From Straminergon stramineum (lineage: Eukaryota; Streptophyta; Bryopsida; Hypnales; Calliergonaceae), in NCBI GenBank assembly GCA_963920665.1, contig OY987263.1, positions 40,955,218 through 41,019,217 on the forward strand: a stretch of DNA of 64,000 nucleotides, read 5' to 3'. The first letter of the stretch is position 1; the number at the start of each line of letters is the position of its first letter. Below the pieces are notes generated by a model, which worked only from the letters and a program-made list of their open reading frames with translations, searched no databases and was not told the origin of the DNA. This document shows, piece by piece, positions 45,913 through 57,829 of the stretch. Both the position numbers and the translations under genes were made by a program.

Positions 45913-46407
45913 TCCAGCGAGCTTCCTCCGCAGTTCACTTTGAGGAGAGCATGGGCTTGCCTGCCTGCAATAGGAAACTGCAAGGACGGGCTGGAAGTTC
46001 AGTTCAATCCAGTTACCTGGAGAAAAACTAACTTAACCCAAAATGACATGGAAATAATAGAACGTAATGCAGGTGAAGATCACGGCTGCAAATCATCTTA
46101 ACTTTAACCCCTTTAGGAGGTTGGAGTCACCATAGGCCTACGTTTGGCATATTCAACTCAGATGGGTAGAAAAAAAAAGATGTATTTGCAAATACGTGGA
46201 ACTTGAAGATTGTGGGTATTGGTGTGAGGAATAATTATAATTTTTTTTTTAAATACTAAGATTCAATGAGGAATTTGGGACTATGGAAAGTGAGCCAACA
46301 ATGTCTGTATTAATTGCATTGTATCTCCTACAACCTGTGAGATGAAAATATAAGGTTGTGCAGTGTGTGGGTTTAAGGTACTATTGACTGATTGAGGAGG
46401 TCGGTGG

Positions 46408-47345
46408 TTAACCCCTCATCCCCAAGGGAACAAAAAGTGTCCTCACATTTTCTGGCAGTCAAATTCAAAGTGTTGTTACTTTTGCGTCCGATGTCTAAAT
46501 TCAATAAAACTTGTTGGAGAAGTTGTGCATATTAGTCTAGTTTCACTGGTAAAATTTTGAGATCAATCCAAGATGTACTGAGTTTTTGAGAGCCCTTCGA
46601 AGTTCATTGGTTCAATTTGAGTTGACCATATTGCATTCTGATGGCTACAACTTCGGGGGCTTGTAACTTTTTCATAAAATGTTTGTTTTCAATAAATAAA
46701 AAATTGAGGGTTTTGTTCCTCTTAAGGTCTAGTTATTGTGGTAAAATTTTCATGTCAATCCAAGTTGTCTTGAATGTTTGGGAGCAATTCGAAGTTCAAA
46801 ATCCAAACATTTTTGCAATACAATGAACTTCTGCAGCTTATAACTTCTTTATACGTGGTCCGTTTTCAATCATTTTTGTTGGAAAAGTTTTACACACTAG
46901 TCTAGTTTGTGTGGTTAAAATTTCATATCCATCCAAGAGGTAATGAGTGACTAAGAAGCATTTTAGTAGAGGGAGGTTCAACCATAGATGTGATTTTTTG
47001 CTACTTTTTGCACTGTTTTTTGACATTTCAAAACAATTTTATAGACACAATGAGTCAATTGAATGAAATTTTTTTCAACAAAATGTTTGTCTTTTGGTTT
47101 AGAATCAATTTGTTGTTAAAAGTTTTTTCTTTTGAGTAGGTTTAGAAATCAAATTTCACCTACAAATGTGTTTTTAAGAAAATTTCAGCATCTTTTTTCA
47201 AGACTAAAACATTATAATCATTCAATCTGTATGGTCAAATGACCCCAAATTTGTGTCACACCATCTGTAACATGCACACTACAAGATTGTATGGTTGAGA
47301 TTTTCATACTTCACTAAAATTTAGACTTATAGCACTTGAAAAGCA
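46408..47345 (+). mobile_element. family C element, copy with indistinct right end
   Basis: It begins TTAACCCCTCATCCCC and follows the interior of the 43763-44730 element (CAAATTCAAAGTG, GATCAATCCAAGATG, TTCAATCTGTATGGTCA). The similarity fades after ATTGTATGGTTGAG near 47300, and no matching right TIR was found. Confidence 0.68.
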
Positions 47346-48348
47346 AGGATGCTTTTACACATGTTTGAACTTCAGCAAAGTAGACAACTTATATCATTTC
47401 ACAAACCACAAAAACTCCAAAGAAAAAGAATACTTGTGTTGTATATAACGGCAGTTGAGCTCACTTGTTACCACCACCACATGTGACAATGTAACCGGCT
47501 AACTTGTATATTGCCATCACAATGGACTAACATGGTTGTTCAATCAATCATTGCTTCGTGAGGTACCATATAAGGGATCTAGGAACCACTACAAAAGACC
47601 CCACCTAATCCCTATCCATGTTTACATTTTTCACAAATTTTTGGCTATCAGAGTATGCCCAAACATTTTGCCGCACTACACTAGCCTTGGCAGGGAGCAT
47701 AAGGAAAACATTTTGGCTCCAAAAGTTATTGTATAGAGTCTGAAATCATACCTTACACACATAGTGACCTCAAAATATAGTCCAAGTAGTGCCAATATTC
47801 TCAAGGCTAACCTCCTTTAAGGGTTAACTTAGGGGAGACAAGTTATCCCATTCCTAATCACTCCCCCATTTTGGCAATGGAAGCCACTTTCTTTCTGTTC
47901 TGCACAGCGTAAGAGTGATTAGTATGGCACAATTTCGAGTGCAATTGTGGCACATTGTAATTGTTCTATAAGACTCTCAACCAACCCTTGGTGGATTTTG
48001 CACCAACTCTTGGTCAGAATTAGGATGGTCTATATGACTAGAGTGGGAAGAACGGAATCTTTCGCTCAAAAATTCATAGTAGTAATTAAGTATTGAGAAA
48101 TAAAAAATAATCTAGAAAATTATGGAACTCCATTTCTGCAAACTGGAAAATTTCCCCACTAAGGAAACCTTCCCTACAAATACGTGGAACTGCTTAAGTG
48201 GTTAGGAATGAGAAATCTCTGTAGTTAGAAACTTAGTATTCAAGAATAATTTATAGTAAAGGTGGGCTTACATGGGAAGCCCATTGGGCAAGAAAAAAAA
48301 GTACTAAAATACAAGAATAGTTCTACTAATTAACAATGAATATGAAAG
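47346..48348. repeat. non-coding DNA with dispersed repeat family A, copy 2
   Basis: The segment 47870-48230 is a copy of the repeat seen at 36700-37200 and 53850-54230. The rest shows no gene. Confidence 0.55.
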
Positions 48349-48570
48349 TAGGAAAATGAGTTTGTTTTTGTTTTTTCTAAAACACATGGACAATTTTCAT
48401 TGATAGAGGAAACAATACAATGAACCAAGGGAAGACCCCGGCAAGATTTTTTTTTTGTGAAATTTTCAGAAGTAAGTCACTACTAACTAAGCAACCTAAG
48501 TGACAATCTAGCGGACCAATGAAGCCCACTAGAGCACAACCTAAGGGGGAACAACTAGGAAAATGAGTTT
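48349..48570 (-). mobile_element. 5'-truncated LINE-like retroposon, antisense, with 15-bp target duplication
   Basis: TAGGAAAATGAGTTT occurs at 48349-48363 and 48556-48570. Between them the insert starts with a T-rich tract (the complement of a poly-A end), then AAAACACATGGACAATTTTC, a sequence also found in the short insertion at 60521. This is the hallmark of target-primed reverse transcription; it is too short to carry any coding sequence. Confidence 0.85.
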
Positions 48571-48576
48571 CACTGG

Positions 48577-48790
48577 TACAGGTAGAACTTCTCTTAGTGC
48601 ATAGTGTCGAAAGTATACACTAAGAGAAGTTTATGCATTTACAAAGGTGCATTAATGGACACTAACTAACAAGGCATTTGACCACACTACTTTCTTAAAA
48701 AAGAAGTCCTTGAAATGGGGCCCACCCACAAACCTCTCTATTGCATATTATGCACTAACAAAGTATGTAGTAAGAGAGGTTCTACTTGTA
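48577..48790. mobile_element. small inverted-repeat element (214 bp)
   Basis: TACAGGTAGAACTTCTCTTA at the left is matched, inverted, by TACAAGTAGAACCTCTCTTA at the right. A second internal inverted pair (ACACTAAGAGAAG) lies near the left end. It is adjacent to, but independent of, the retroposon before it. Confidence 0.75.
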
Positions 48791-48904
48791 TTAGTGCATT
48801 CCACATTGTAGGATAAATATAAAAGTGTTTTCTATATTCTAGTATTGGTGAATACACCTACCTACATGAAAAAGGAGGCCTTTAGATGGAATCTTACTTG
48901 TGTG

Positions 48905-49445
48905 GAATAAATACAACGAGTTTGATGGATCCTTTCGATATGAAGACCCATGAGGATTGGAAGGTTTAGAGAGAATTGTCCCCCCCCCCCTCCCCTCATT
49001 GCCCCAACCAAGGGATAAATGTAAAAAAATTGCCTCCTATTTTGTGTTGAGTTTTTTTTGTATTTATTCACCTCTCCTCACTAGTTTTGGGCCTTTGATT
49101 GTGATTCTGAATTCAAAGTTTCCAAATTTTATCATATGTGGAAAATGTTAAAAAAAAAACTCTAATATTTTTCCCAAGGGTGAAATGGGGGGATGAGTGA
49201 AGGGGGTCAAATCACCCTAGCCCAAACTGTAACAGCTGGGGTGAACCACCTCCCTTGCTTGTCCCTGATTTTACTTCTAGAGTAATGCTAGAATAGTATT
49301 TTATTTACCACTCATGATAAAATTTGAAAATTTGGAATTCATATTCGCAATCAGAGGCCCCAAATGAGACAGGAGTAGTGAAGAAGATCAATTAATCAAG
49401 CACAAAATTTGGGGAAACTTTTTTTCACCCTTGGAATGACTTCAA
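48905..49445. repeat. family E repeat (GGGTGGATTG/CCCTAGC termini)
   Basis: Contains ACATGATAAAATTTGAAAA-like and AGAGGCCCCAAAT blocks in common with 62012-62236, and CACCCTAGCC ends in both orientations. It includes the C tract 48980-48989. Exact borders were not resolved, and two copies may be head-to-head here. Confidence 0.5.
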
Positions 49446-49863
49446 GAGAATGAAGGGAAGCAATTCACCTTGTCCCCTGTGTTGGCTTCATTGTACAGGC
49501 CAGATTTTGGAGGGATAGATTCACAGTGGTCAGATTCTAACAGATCTTGCGAAATTTTGCCAGAAAAAACAACATGGTCCACCTCTGAAAGCTAGCCCTT
49601 CTTGAATGCACCACTAATTCTAAACGGCCATCTTCACTACTTGTACATCTCGAAAATCAATTATATGCATATGTGGAAGAAATTGGTTTAGAACCCCGAA
49701 ACTTCTCTCGTATGATATTCCAATGTGGAGTTCTTAGGTGCGTTGGAACCTCCTTTCACTTGCCTAATGCCTACTAGAAATTCAATGGAAATTTGACCAA
49801 TCTAGTAAGAGTAAACTAGGCACAGAACTGAAGTATTGTAGAAAGTGGCAGTTGGGGGGAGGG

Positions 49864-50169
49864 TAAGGTAGTCTGCTCTTAAAGCGACCATGCTCTAAAA
49901 GCAATTATGGCACAGGGGTACATTTTGCTTTCTTTCATGTACCAACGCTGTTCATTTCAGGAGATGGTGGCTTTTAGTGACTACTGCATTTCAACTTCAA
50001 AAATTTGTAACTAATTCCACAAAGGTCCAAAAAATATGAAACAACTTGGGTTAGATGCCAATTCCATTTTTCTTCCTACTAAAATTGACTGAAAATTGTT
50101 ATAAGGAATTTTGCTTCCCCGAAAAAGCAATCAGCTCTTAAATGGTCGCTTTCAGAGCAGACTACCTTA
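49864..50169 (+). mobile_element. 302-bp TA-flanked element, left copy
   Basis: The body is 49866-50167, with TIR AGGTAGTCTGCTCT at each end and TA on both sides (49864-49865, 50168-50169). A TA duplication suggests a Tc1/mariner-like or related mechanism. It carries no coding sequence and is almost identical to the next copy in opposite orientation. Confidence 0.85.
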
Positions 50170-50246
50170 CCCACCTTTAGTTGTTAGAGGGAATAGTCCT
50201 GTACTGTAGGAATATTTGGAACTTGCAGCTACTATTCACTACTTAC

Positions 50247-50552
50247 TAAGGTAGTCTGCTCTGAAAGCGACCATTTAAGAGCTGATTGCTTTTTCGGGGA
50301 AGCAAAATTCCTTATAACAATTTTCAGTCAATTTTAGTAGGAAGAAAAATGGAATTGGCATCTAACCCAAGTTGTTTCATATTTTTTGGACCTTTGTGGA
50401 ATTAGTTACAAATTTTTGAAGTTGAAATGCAGTAGTCACTAAAAGCGACCATCTCCTGAAATGAACAGTGTTGGTACATGAAAGAAAGCAAAATGTACCC
50501 CTGTGCCATAATCGCTTTTAGAGCATGGTCACTTTAAGAGCAGACTACCTTA
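50247..50552 (-). mobile_element. 302-bp TA-flanked element, right copy (inverted)
   Basis: The body is 50249-50550, flanked by TA (50247-50248, 50551-50552). Read on the minus strand it matches the left copy with about four differences over 302 bp, so both insertions are recent relative to other repeats here. The two copies with an 81-bp spacer would fold into a very long hairpin in a transcript. Confidence 0.87.
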
Positions 50553-50587
50553 ACTTACTTCCGGTCCTATGATACTCTCTCCTAACC

Positions 50588-50842
50588 AAATGAAAGTCGT
50601 GGTCTCGTGGGCGCGGAGTCTTGAGCTGATGGCCGCGTGGGGCCTCACGGCCCTACCCTGAGCTGTTGTGTCCCCCCTCCCTCCCTTGCTTTGTCGTGTC
50701 CTGCGTCGTCCGGTGTCCTAGAGTTGTGTCCTGTTCCTCTCCTTGCCAGACCACTTGTGGTTGGCAAGCTTGTACTCTTTCTCTTTGCAATGGAACCCTG
50801 TTTCATTTGTTTAAAAAAAAAAAAAAAAAATGAAAGTCGTGG
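50588..50842 (+). mobile_element. retroposon (SINE or truncated LINE) with poly-A tail
   Basis: AAATGAAAGTCGTGG flanks the insert on both sides (50588-50602 and 50828-50842). The ~225-bp insert is GC-rich, ends in TTTGCAATGGAACCCTG then TTTCATTTGTTT and a run of A. Its tail resembles the plant L1 3' end, but the GC-rich head (starting TCTCGTGGGCGCGG) could be a SINE promoter; box motifs were not confirmed. Confidence 0.87.
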
Positions 50843-51069
50843 AGGAAAGGCCCCCAATTGGTCGTTTCCACTTTTTCATGCCATGCCTCCGTGGAATGGG
50901 AGGGTTAGTACTTAGTACCCCTTCACAGGGCAATAAGTACAGGAGTGCGGACGACATTATTGGAAGGAGTTTCCCCACAATATTAGTGTGGGCCACTTCA
51001 ATTAAGAAACAGATTCTAGAATTTAGGGGACTGTAGACACTCATAAAGGAGATTCAGTCGGTAAAGATA

Positions 51070-51640
51070 ACTTTACCCTTAAAGGACGGACGGACTGGTG
51101 ACCGTGGAAATCAACCCTCTTGGAACCATGTGACATCATCTACAATTCTACATCAACAAAATAAAAAATACTCATTGGAGGAGTAAGGTAGGAGGCTCTT
51201 GAAGTGTAGGAGGCTAAAATGGACATTTCAAGAGCCTCCTACCTTTCTGTAGAAGACATGCCTTCTCTACACAAATTTCCAAGGATGAATAGCAGGGCTC
51301 TTTTTTTTCATTTTTTACAAAGTGCCAAAGTGGCAATAGTAAATGTTGTAGTGGTGCTCCAAATTACAACATTCATCCACATATTGGATGTATATAATAT
51401 GGTTTTCATCCACAATTTGGTGATTTCATCTAAGATTTTTTTAATTCAAAGTTGTTTGGTGATTTCATCCAAGTTTTTTGACATTTTTTATGGCATTTTT
51501 AGCCAAATCATTTTTTCTAGTGCAATCTCGCACCAAAAAGACCAAAAAAAACACCTTATGAATAGTTGCAATTCTATCCTACGTAGAGAGATTCTTTGTC
51601 ATTCATCGGACACAAAACGTCCACTTTGATGTTTAAGGAT
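51070..51640 (-). mobile_element. family D element disrupted by later insertions
   Basis: It begins TTTACCCTTAAAGGACGG and ends GTTTAAGGATTAA. Its two halves match the 230-bp unit of 44920-45149 read backwards. Extra sequence within includes the 61-bp hairpin at 51185-51245 and an AT-rich block (about 51290-51540) not seen in the short copy. Confidence 0.6.
51185..51245. repeat. 61-bp hairpin element inside family D copy
   Basis: AAGGTAGGAGGCTCTTGAA at 51185-51203 is perfectly inverted at 51227-51245 around a 23-nt loop. Its AAGGTAG start resembles the TIR of the 302-bp elements. Confidence 0.8.
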
Positions 51641-51781
51641 TAATGGACAGACTAATGATTGTGGAAATCAACCCTTTTGGAATCATGTGATATCATCTAC
51701 TTTATAAAAAATCAAAAATACTCATTGGAGGTCAAAATACTGTAGAAGATCTCCCCTTTATGCACAAAATTCAAAGGATGA

Positions 51782-52370
51782 TTAACCCCTAAAGGACCAA
51801 GTGTCCATTCAACGTATGCAAGAAATCTTAGGTAGGCTCCTATGAAGTCAATTTTAGTCAGATGTTCATGGAATTTGGACATAATGTGTATCTATAGACC
51901 GCCTTCGTGAAAATCTAATTTTTTTTCCGATTGGGTGTCTGGATCAAAAGTTATGCTGCCCTGAACTTTGCGGGCAGCTCGGGCAGCTTTGGGCAGCATG
52001 TGTAAAACTCTTCCTACAATTTTGAAATTTGGTGGGTGTGTAGCTTACATGATCCAAGATGCAAATGTCAAAAAAAAATAACTCTATTGAGTGTAAGAAT
52101 CTCATTCAAGAAGGAATTAAAGTTTGTAGGCCATGTCAGTCGAAGTTGGAAAAAAACTTTTTCACCTAACTTCAAACGTTATAATCTTTCAATCCGTGCG
52201 GTCAAAGTTTCTCAAAAATATTCCACATGTTCCCAAAGAAGTCTAGTCCAAATTTTTATGGTTGAATTTTGAAAAAAAAAATTTGTTTTTCATTTTTTTC
52301 TTGTTGCCCTAAAAAGTGGCAGTTTTTGACAATTTCTACTCAAAATGTGCATCGGTCCTTTAGGGGTTAA
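51782..52370 (+). mobile_element. TTAA-flanked 589-bp element
   Basis: Ends TTAACCCCTAAAGGACC and GGTCCTTTAGGGGTTAA, a perfect inverted pair. The interior has a repeated GGGCAGC motif. It is inserted inside a family D copy. Confidence 0.85.
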
Positions 52371-52372
52371 TA

Positions 52373-52586
52373 GAGGAGCACCCAATGGCATCCATGTACC
52401 CAATGGCATCTCTTTCTAGGTCAGGAATTCATTCCAGAATATAAATGTAGCTGGACTATAGATAGCTTATTGTTTTAGGTTAAAAAAATAAGCTCTCTAC
52501 TATCTACCTACATTAACAGCCTAAAATGATTATGCTCTATAGAACCAGGTGCCATTAGGTATAGGGATGCCATTGGGTGCTCCTCC
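52373..52586. mobile_element. 214-bp inverted-repeat element
   Basis: AGGAGCACCCAATGGCAT at the left is matched inverted (ATGCCATTGGGTGCTCCT) at the right. It also has an internal inverted pair (AGCTTATTGTTTTAGG / CCTAAAATG-like). It lies directly against the TTAA element. Confidence 0.75.
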
Positions 52587-52672
52587 TTTAGTTGCAATTC
52601 TATCCCACATAGAGAGATTCTTTGTCATCCATCAAACACTAAATGTATGTGTCGATGTTTATGGACTAAGGT

Positions 52673-52910
52673 GGGTACCCTATAAATTGCCACTAAATGA
52701 TGTTGTGGCTAATTGCTATTATTAGATTGTTCAAATTTTTATATTTTCTTCTTAGCAAGTGAAAGGAGGATCAATCCCATGAAAAAACACAACATTTGAA
52801 TTTTGAATTTTGGATGCAAAAGTTATAAAGTTTAGTTCTAAAAGCATTTCTTCCACATAGGTACATAAATGGTTTTGGAGATGCACACATAATGAAGATG
52901 GCAATTTAGG
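52673..52910 (+). repeat. dispersed repeat family F, copy 1
   Basis: Co-linear with 60190-60400 (GCTATTATTAGATTG, AGCAAGTGAAAGGAGG against GTCAAGTGAAAGGAGG, TGCAAAAGTTATAAAG). No termini resolved. Confidence 0.6.
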
Positions 52911-53849
52911 GGGCCTCAATGTAAATCCTTCCAATTCTATGTAAAGTTGAATGAATGATCAAAAATCATAATTTCAAAGATTTTGAGTAGAAAAAAATCT
53001 TTTACGGAAAATTTCAATTTCAAAAAATAAAACATAAGGCCTAAGTTGTGTTTCATTGTCTTTTAGGAGTTGAAAGTAGTATTTTGGTTTGAAATGAAAA
53101 AAATAATTATTTGGAATCTTGAGTAACTTTGGTAGAAATTAAAAAAAAAAACTTCAAAAGGATTTAAAACTTGATTTCTCATTACAAATAGAAAGTTGAA
53201 GAAAGTGAGATTTAGGGCCTAAATCTTACAAAGGTTAATTGTGTGAGGTGGTGTAAATTAAGGAGAGAGCATGAAACAAAATTACACCAATTTCTTTAAT
53301 AATAATTTTTAATTAAATATAATAATTATTTTCTTCAATTACTACAAAAACTAGTGAATTATTTTTTGACAAGTGGATCAATTTTTACAAGTCTCAAGCT
53401 CACATGCAACATGACCAATAGCATGCACTATTATTTAGTCCTCAATGATACTTAAAGATTAAAAAATATTTTCTAGTCTAAATATCAATTTTTGAAACAC
53501 TAATAATCCAATTTAATAGTTTTAAAATATGATATTATAGTTTCCTTATGAATTCAACGTTCAAACTAAAAAAAATCTCACAAATTAAATTATTTCATAT
53601 TTTATATGTCAACGTTTGAAAAAAAAATCTTTAACTCTCTATAAATGCACAAGTTTTGTAGAATTGTTTTATTTATTTAATTATATATAATAAAAAATAA
53701 TATGTATAATGATTATAGGAACAATAAATTCCAAACTCATAGGCATCAAATTTTGATGATTTATGATGGTCAAATTCAATACTTCAATAAATTGGGAAAT
53801 AATTATGCAATTTGGGAACAAATTAAAGTTTTTTATGAGATTGTTCAAA
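52911..53849. other. AT-rich non-coding DNA
   Basis: No gene recognised. Dense A/T tracts only. Confidence 0.4.
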
Positions 53850-54230
53850 TTTCTAAGGTAGCCAACCTATTTTTGATCACACACACCTTTCCAATATGTA
53901 GGTTGCTTTCTTTCCATGAAGTTATGGCGCATTTCCTAGAGTAATTGTGTCACATCATGATTGGTTGCAAGGCTCTCAATATTGTAACCAATCCTTGGTC
54001 GATTTTGCAATTAGCTTATAGTCACAAATAGAAAGCTCTATACTACCATTAAATGTCAAAGAGAATCTTCCACTAAAAAATTCATAGTAATTATATTTTG
54101 TGTAATAAAATTCTGGAAAAATATGCAATTCTAAATTCTATTTTTGCACATGGGGAATTTTTTGCATCCAATAAACCTTTGCTCCAAATATACATAATTG
54201 CTTAAGTAGTTGAAAATGGATTGGCTACCT
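53850..54230 (-). repeat. dispersed repeat family A, copy 3
   Basis: Matches 36700-37200 and 47870-48230 (GGCGCATTTCCTAGAG, CAATCCTTGGTCGATTTTGC, TCTTCCACTAAAAAATTCAT). No coding. Confidence 0.62.
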
Positions 54231-54334
54231 TAATCCTCTCATTTTTGCAAGTATGAGATTCAATATTTTTCACCTCTGTGAATTAATGAGAAAATTTGTC
54301 TTTGTATTGTGGTTGGATAATTTTCTATAGAAAG

Positions 54335-54540
54335 TTGCTATTATGTGAACCTAGGAGTGTGAGCCCATAAACTTAAAAGACTATGAACCTATGTTATAGG
54401 TGTCTACATTCTAGAAATATTCCATTATCACAATGTAACTATGTTTTAGATACCTAAATTATAGGTGTCCATAGTATAAGCACCTTCGATGGTTGTAGGA
54501 CATGTACTTATACATATGTTGAAGGCTTACATGCTCACAT
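54335..54540. repeat. dispersed repeat family G, copy 1
   Basis: GCTATTATGTGAACCTAGGA, GTGAGCCCATAAAC and ACCTATGTTATAGGTG occur also at 59938-60165. The segment is rich in TATAGGTG and TATAGG short units. Confidence 0.6.
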
Positions 54541-55415
54541 TTTCATGCTCATGCACTAACATCATTGATTTTGTATTTTATTTGCATATTCTCCCTAACG
54601 TTGCCTCTTTGAGTCCAAATAGTACTATAAAAATTCTAAATTTGATCACATGGTGATAAATAATTCATTTATGCATTTTCTTTTGAGGTACAAGTTTGAG
54701 TCATCTTTATTTGTCCACCACTGCAATAACTAATAGGAGAGCATTTTAGAGCAAGGTTAGATCGTCTTAACTACTGAAGAACTATAATTTCCTTAGTAGA
54801 TACGTAAAACTCAAGAACTTCATTCACATTGACATAGACAATTAGGTGAGTTAAAATTTATATATGAATTTTTTTAAAATAGGATTTTATAAACTCATTT
54901 CAAGAACATTCATATAACATTTTTAGAATATGCTTGATATCCTATGAATGTGCTAATTATGTACAACCCTCTTTAAATACCATCTACACTCACGTGGTTT
55001 GTTAAATTGCTAAGGAGTGACTTCCCTAGGATATGAAAGTTCAAACAAGTTCCTATGATCACAAGTTTTGTCATGATTTTTGGATTAAAAAAATATTAAA
55101 AAATACATCAATTTTGTGGTAATATAATTTTTTCTTTCAATTGGCACCTTGGGAAACAGCTATCCTACTAGAAAAGACAAATCTTCTTATAAATCCCTCA
55201 ACCTTAGCAACCAAAAAAAATAATGAAAGAAATAAAAGTTCGAAAAAAAAATTATAGAAAAAAATTATTTATTCTGTGTGATTTAGGACTGAAAATGTTA
55301 TGGATCTTCCTACTTGGCAAACAATCACCTTCCTAGAAAATTGATGGATTAATTTTGTCATTGAATTTACATTTTTGCAGTTAAAAAAATATTTGAAAAG
55401 GACGAATTTGCTTAT
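54541..55415. other. AT-rich non-coding DNA
   Basis: No gene or repeat boundary recognised. Confidence 0.4.
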
Positions 55416-56016
55416 TTAACCCCTAAAGGACCATAAGGCCACCACATGGCTTCTGCAACTACATTTGTAGAAAATTTGAAATGTGAACCTTACTAATAGT
55501 CTGTGACCAACAAAGAGACCCTCGATGATTTTTTTACTGAATTTATTGGTACAATCCGATCGAGAAATGATTGAGTGAGCGATTTTTGGTGAATTTTTTG
55601 AGAATAGGAAAAGTACTATGGGCTATCACTTCATGTGCTCATATCTTTTTTTCCACACCTCAAAATGATTTGAAAAAAATTACACATCTACATCATGATG
55701 ATATGTACTTGTGGAAAAAAATCAGAGTTTTTAGATCACTTTTGAGCATTCCGATTTCAACATTCCAATTTCAGCACGTGTACAAAGTTCTGCAGAATTG
55801 GATATCTTACATCAATTTTGTCAACGTTGTCATTTTCTCAAAAATTGTACGATTTTGATGATCTTTTTTTCTTAGGAAAGCTACAAAAGTCTTCTTTCAT
55901 TTCAACGGTGGCGATCATCAAAATTGTATCACACATTTGAGAAATTATGCTTATTACAAGAGCTAGTCAAGAAAACAAGAGCTTTACTCAAACACCCCTG
56001 GTCCTTTAGGGGTTAA
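55416..56016 (+). mobile_element. TTAA-flanked 601-bp element
   Basis: Ends TTAACCCCTAAAGGACC and GGTCCTTTAGGGGTTAA. The interior differs from the 930-bp and 968-bp families but the ends are the same, so one transposase could move all of them. Confidence 0.82.
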
Positions 56017-56897
56017 TCAATCCCACCGTTGGGATTGGTTTATTTTAAGTTCTATCATAGAACTATTAGTAGTCTAGTTTTTTCTTCCCATACATTCATC
56101 TATTTCACAAATCATACCTTCTTCTATTTAAAGAATAAGAATCAAATTTGTTTTTATAAGATATTATAATAATTGTAAGAATTTTCAAGAATTTTTGGAC
56201 TCAAATATTCAAAATCGTTTTTTTATCATAATTATAGAGCAAAAAAATCTGAATTAACTAGGTTCAGAAGTCTTGTAATCTAGGATAGCATGACAGTGCC
56301 CCACCAAATTTTCCCACTTTAAATATTATATCTCATAATCTACATAGTACAAGTTCCTAAAAAATTTCCACATGTTTGCATATTATGCTAGTGGAAGATC
56401 CTACAATTGTATATGCATCAAAACTTATTGTTTTAAAAATATTGCTCATTGCATCAACACTAGCAATTTTGGAGTGGCCTATTGATACAAAAATAATCAT
56501 AGAACTTTAGGTGCTCAAAACATTGCTCATATGAATTCATTGCCTCCAAAGGTGTACAACTCTAAGTTTCTCACTTTCGAGAGTAAATGTAAAAATCTTC
56601 CCCTAGTTTGTTGTGAATTAATTTTGTATTTATCAACTTTCCATACTTGATTTTGGGTTTACAATCCAACTTTAGTATAAAATTGATTGTAGGGTGGTAA
56701 ATAACAAATTACTATATTTCCTCATGGTGGAAAGTACAAACTTATATACATCAAGTATACAAATTAGGATGGCCAATATTTTGCAACAAGTACATTGCTA
56801 CTTAAAATGATAAGGACTAAAAACATAGTTAAGTTTATCATGTAACATCGGTCTTCAAAATATTATTGAATATACAAAAATAGTGAAAGATATCTCT
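56017..56897. other. AT-rich non-coding DNA
   Basis: No gene recognised. Confidence 0.4.
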
Positions 56898-57829
56898 TTA
56901 ACCCCTATAGTTCCATAACTATGATTTCATTGAAAATGCTCCAAAACTGCCATTTTTAGTATAAGTACCAAATTTTTGAAAAAAAACTTTTTAAGACACA
57001 TATAAATGTAGGATCTTGTAATAAGCTAACTTGAGAACATTTGGTAAAAATTTCGGAAATTTCCATTACATGGATTGGAAGATATAAGCATTCAAATTCA
57101 CTGAAATAATTTTTTTGGTATTGCAAAAAACAGGGCAGTTGCACTTCACAAGCTTATATTTGTACGAAAAAATGTCCAAAATGGTGGTGCTTCCTTGGCT
57201 TCTTTTTTCTAGAGAAGTTGGCCACATGCTTGGAAAATTTCAGATCATTTGGAATTGTACAACATATAGGAAAAAATTAGTAAGTAGACAGTAGTAGAGA
57301 ATGATTCAAAATACTAAATTGTTAAGAATTTAATTATGGAATTGAAAAATGTCAATCCCAATGATTGAAATTTTTTAATAAAAAATCTACATCCTATGAT
57401 TTTATTTTTTTCCAAAAATATTGAAAATTCAATAAGATAAAGGATTGTAAAGTTTATTTTAGAGTAGAGAATCCATAATTGCCCGCAACAAAAAATCTTC
57501 ATAACTTTTGACCCATTGATCAAAACGGAATGATTCAAAGCTTTCCACGAATATATAAATATAGAAAATCAATTTCAAATTTTTATTTCAGGAAAAAATG
57601 ATTTTTTCTAATCTACCTGGACTACCTATTTATGAAAAAAAGTAGCATATCAAGCCATAACTTTTGACTCATATTTCCAAATGTCATGAAATTTAGTGCA
57701 TATGAAAGATATTACTTGTCCCCACCTTCTATCAAAATTTGGGCCGAAAGTATGGAAATCTCTAGTCACATGTACTTGCCCCAAATTGCTATGTAGCCAA
57801 AAAATGCATGCTAGTCCTTTAGGGGTTAA
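56898..57829 (+). mobile_element. TTAA-flanked ~930-bp element, copy 3
   Basis: Begins TTAACCCCTATAGTTCC and ends TAGTCCTTTAGGGGTTAA. Co-linear with 24890-25823 along its full length in the same orientation. Confidence 0.82.

Larger units (their letters stand above)
51638..52672 (-). mobile_element. second family D copy split by two insertions
   Basis: The left part (51638-51781, TTAATGGACAGACTAATG...) and right part (about 52588-52672, GTTGCAATTCTATCCCAC...) are consecutive portions of the 230-bp unit. They are separated by the TTAA-flanked element 51782-52370 and the 214-bp element 52373-52586. Confidence 0.7.

Noticed and set aside
50637..51044. Frames in the GC-rich retroposon
   Set aside because: They read through the poly-A run and target duplication, so they cannot be genes.
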